DNA from: Sipunculus nudus
Taxonomy: Eukaryota > Annelida > Sipuncula > Golfingiida > Sipunculidae
NCBI GenBank assembly: GCA_026874595.1
Contig: CM049307.1
Location: forward strand, 72,576,643-72,640,642
Length of the DNA stretch: 64,000 nucleotides
Direction of reading: 5' to 3'
Below, in pieces: positions 60,961 to 64,000 of this stretch. The translations under genes were made by a program, and so were the position numbers. How positions within the stretch are numbered: position 1 is the stretch's first letter; the number at the start of each line of letters is the position of its first letter. The notes below the pieces were generated by a model, which was not told where the DNA came from, ran no database searches, and saw only the letters and a list, made by a program, of their open reading frames with translations.

Positions 60961-62308
60961 GATAACAAAGCGGTGTAGGCAGTTAACTGGTTTCACCTCA
61001 AAGGTTGAAAGAGATTTGATCAGTTTACCATCATGCTTCCCTTTTATAATAAAACTCAGCAGTGCTGCCATCAGTACTCAGTTCAGTGTCACATGCCAAA
61101 TTGAATGGAGAAGTGATGAGACCAGATCCTGCAAGCTCTGATTACTCAGTGCTTGGCATGCTTGAGTGAGCACTGTCACTTGTCTGAGTACTTCCTTGGG
61201 TACTGCTACTCAACATGCATCAGTGAACAAGATGTCTGTATGTTTATGCCTGATTTCTGTTTTACTCCAGTTTGTGATTATACCTTGTAAACTGTTTGTT
61301 TACAGTGTTTGTTGTTGGACTTGGGGGTGAACATTCTTTGGTTTCTGAGTACTTGATGACCCTCATGCATCAGTGAACACGGTCACTGTTTGTTCACACT
61401 GGACAGTTGTTTGACTCTGGTTAGTAAAAAATCCAAGTAAATTGTTTATTTGCAAGATTTATTATGTGAATAATTGTTGGAGCCACTGGGTACTTGTTAC
61501 TCATCAGGTGTCAGTGATGATGGATATTGTTTTTCTGTCCTCGTAAGTGATGTGTTGTAAATTGTTTATTTTTCTAATTTTAATGTTGATACTTGTTTGA
61601 GTACTTGTTTTGGCCTGTGAGTACTTGTTACTCATCATGAGTCACTGACCATGTCCCCTTTTTGTATGTATGATGGCTGTTCTATTACTGTCAATGATTA
61701 TTAATTGTAAAATGTTGATTTACAGGTTTTATTGTGGATACTTGTTTGAGTTCTTGTTTGGACCCCTGAGTACTTGCTACTCATTATGCATCAGGGATCA
61801 TTGTTCATGTTTTGTGGCTGCTTTATTCTAGTGAGTAATAATGTGTTGTAAATTGTTTATTGACAAGATTTTTTGCTTGTAGCTTGTGTGAGTACTTGTT
61901 TTGGTGATGAGTACCTGTTAACCATGCATTATTGTAAATGGTCATTTCACCCTTCCATTTTTTTATATGGTTTGATTTAAAATTTCCCCAGAATGTCATA
62001 TTATCTGACATACAAAGCATCTGAAAGCTGAAGAAGGTATGAAAGGGCCTGCCAGTTGATACATGTACGAGGGTTGAAAGAATAAAGGTCCATTTCATGT
62101 TTTGTGTATTGAAAATGTGCATTGAATATAGAGAATGTGAAATGATGGGGGGAAAAGTGGAAAAGATCTTGTTTTGACTTTTAAGAGGGAAGGTGATTGT
62201 GAAAGCAACAATTGGATCTGGAAGAAGTGCTGGCTCTGACAAGAGCCTTTGTCTTGTGAGACTGCAGGTCCTTGCCTGTCATCAAGGCAAGAGACCTGAA
62301 GGATGACT

Positions 62309-62620
62309 TCAGAAGTGAGTCATGTCATTGGTGCCTGCTATTTCTCGCATGAGGAATTGTATTTCATCCAGCTCATGAGCAAAGCGACAGGTGTAGTCGT
62401 AGAGGGTAGAGCGGAAGCCTTCCAAGGTGGCCAGCTTGAGCTGGAGGTGGTAACGGTGTGTCTTGGTTTGGGTTGCAACTGCACGCTGGTATCGCACCAT
62501 TGTGGCATTGAAGATGTTGTTGGTGTGCAGCAGCTGCTTGCAGGCAAACTGGAACCTGCTGTGGGTGGCATCAAACTGCTTCTGCAGGGCAACCACATCC
62601 AAACAGAGTTGAGTATCCAT
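62309..62620 (-). CDS. Array gene copy 35 (haplotype E)
   Basis: Intact, His82, late E subtype. TATA 62701-62708, stem-loop 62232-62247. The upstream spacer shows the same E-to-C switch (about 63180) as the copy at 49029. Confidence 0.6.
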   Translation of the reverse strand: MDTQLCLDVVALQKQFDATHSRFQFACKQLLHTNNIFNATMVRYQRAVATQTKTHRYHLQLKLATLEGFRSTLYDYTCRFAHELDEIQFLMREIAGTNDMTHF

Positions 62621-63968
62621 GATAACAAAGCGGTGTAGGCAGTTAACTGGTTTCACCTCAAAGGTTGAAAGAGATTTGATCAGTTTACCATCATGCTTCC
62701 CTTTTATAATAAAACTCAGCAGTGCTGCCATCAGTACTCAGTTCAGTGTCACATGCCAAATTGAATGGAGAAGTGATGAGACCAGATCCTGCAAGCTCTG
62801 ATTACTCAGTGCTTGGCATGCTTGAGTGAGCACTGTCACTTGTCTGAGTACTTCCTTGGGTACTGCTACTCAACATGCATCAGTGAACAAGATGTCTGTA
62901 TGTTTATGCCTGATTTCTGTTTTACTCCAGTTTGTGATTATACCTTGTAAACTGTTTGTTTACAGTGTTTGTTGTTGGACTTGGGGGTGAACATTCTTTG
63001 GTTTCTGAGTACTTGATGACCCTCATGCATCAGTGAACACGGTCACTGTTTGTTCACACTGGACAGTTGTTTGACTCTGGTTAGTAAAAAATCCAAGTAA
63101 ATTGTTTATTTGCAAGATTTATTATGTGAATAATTGTTGGAGCCACTGGGTACTTGTTACTCATCAGGTGTCAGTGATGATGGATATTGTTTTTCTGTCC
63201 TTGTAAGTGATGTGTTGTAAATTGTTTATTTTTCTAATTTTAATGTTGATACTTGTTTGAGTACTTGTTTTGGCCTGTGAGTACTTGCTACTCATCATGA
63301 GTCACTGACCATGTCCCCTTTTTGTGTGTATGATGGCTGTTCTATTACTGTTAATGATTATTAATTGTAAAATGTTTATTTACAGGTTTTATTGTGGATA
63401 CTTGTTTGAGTTCTTGTTTGGACCCCTGAGTACTTGCTACTCATTATGCATCAGGGATCATTGTTCATGTTTTGTGGCTGCTTTATTCTAGTGAGTAATA
63501 ATGTGTTGTAAATTGTTTATTGACAAGATTTTTTGCTTGTAGCTTGTGTGAGTACTTGTTTTGGTGATGAGTACTTGTTAACCATGCATTATTGTAAATG
63601 GTCATTTCACCCTTCCATTTGTTTATATGGTTTGATTTAAAATTTCCCCAGAATGTCATATTATCTGACATACAAGGCATCTGAAAGCTGAAGAAGGTAT
63701 GAAAGGGCCTGCCAGTTGATACATGTGAGAGGGTTGAAAGAATAAAGGTCCATTTCATGTTTTGTGTACTGAAAATGTGCATTGAATATAGAGAATGTGA
63801 ATTGATGGGGGGAAAAGTGGAAAAGATCTTGTTTTGACTTTTAAGAGGGAAGGTGATTGTGAAAGCAACAATTGGATCTGGAAGAAGTGCTGGCTCTGAC
63901 AAGAGCCTTTGTCTTGTGAGACTGCAAGTCCTTGCCTGTCATCAAGGCAAGAGACCTGAAGGATGACT

Positions 63969-64000
63969 TCAGAAGTGAGTCATGTCATTGGTGCCTGCTA
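63969..64000 (-). CDS. Array gene copy 36, 3' end only (cut by window edge)
   Basis: Only the stop codon and about the last ten codons are inside the window. The flank is haplotype C and the stem-loop (63892-63907) is intact. The array evidently continues to the right. Confidence 0.58.
   Translation of the reverse strand, partial: AGTNDMTHF

Larger units (their letters stand above)
5359..64000. repeat. Head-to-tail tandem array of a ~1660-bp gene-bearing unit
   Basis: The same unit repeats without interruption to the right edge. Spacing between equivalent positions is 1659, 1659, 1666, 1666, 1642, 1660, 1660 and 1661 bp for the first units, and exactly 1660 bp for the remaining 26 intervals. 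The early differences are small indels: a 6-bp insertion near 10653 and 12319, an 18-bp loss near 13190, and one extra T near 18500. All units point the same way, with the gene on the minus strand. The first unit starts partway through the spacer, and the last is cut by the window edge. The arrangement is that of a multicopy gene cluster or a gene-containing satellite. Confidence 0.97.
40243..64000. repeat. Higher-order block, 8-unit (13,280-bp) spacing
   Basis: Units beginning at 40243 run in the haplotype order A, A, D, C, E, E, C, E. From 53523 the same order restarts as A, A, D, C, E, E, C and runs to the window edge. Private variants are shared at the 13,280-bp offset: GTTCGAG at 41825/55085 and 43485/56765, a CCCCATGCATGAGTGAACAC combination near 46430/59700, and a hybrid spacer near 49920/63180. 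Confidence 0.72.

Noticed and set aside
5359-64000. CRISPR array or rRNA/tRNA/5S cluster
   Set aside because: Unit length, the coding frame and the lack of short spaced repeats rule out CRISPR. I saw no rRNA, 5S or tRNA signatures.

Overview
This is a nuclear window from an animal, probably not a mammal or bird. Three things point that way: a decayed DIRS-type (tyrosine-recombinase) retrotransposon, AT-rich intron-like spacer DNA, and a metazoan-style histone 3' stem-loop. I cannot narrow the species. There is no bacterial or organellar gene content.

Layout. (1) 1 to about 1180: AT-rich non-coding DNA with T-runs and one small palindrome. (2) About 1180 to 5190, minus strand: a DIRS-like element in the order gag, reverse transcriptase, RNase H, tyrosine recombinase. 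It is broken by stops and frameshifts, but its catalytic motifs are still readable. (3) About 5190 to 5358: a junction zone with a C13 tract and a short T-rich duplication. (4) 5359 to the right edge: one uninterrupted head-to-tail array of a unit of about 1660 bp. It has a truncated first unit, 34 further gene-bearing units and a cut-off last one. From the copy ending at 19571 onward the spacing is exactly 1660 bp. The array runs out of the window, so its size is unknown.

Each array unit holds one intronless minus-strand gene. It has a TATAAAAG box, a predicted 5' UTR of about 57 nt and an ATG in good context. The 103-codon frame (inside a 140-codon open frame) is GC-rich at third positions. 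After the stop come a bulged hairpin and, 61 nt past the stop, GGCTCTTGTCAGAGCC preceded by ACAAA. That last element is nearly the canonical 3' stem-loop of replication-dependent histone mRNAs. The protein is not a histone: it is proline-free, probably all-helical and charge-neutral, and I do not recognise its family. The promoter, lack of introns, tandem array and 3' end are all histone-like, yet the product is not. This is the main candidate for something undescribed.

The array is hierarchical. The upstream spacer of each unit is itself built from about six degenerate subrepeats of 86-150 bp. The units fall into recurring haplotypes, called A to E here, that repeat as blocks with spacings of 5, 8 and 11 units. 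Left-edge units are the most diverged and carry an 86-bp deletion, a damaged stem-loop and small indels. A nonsense copy lies slightly further in. Differences between copies inside the coding frame are almost all amino-acid changing. That leaves open whether most copies are drifting and only some are functional.
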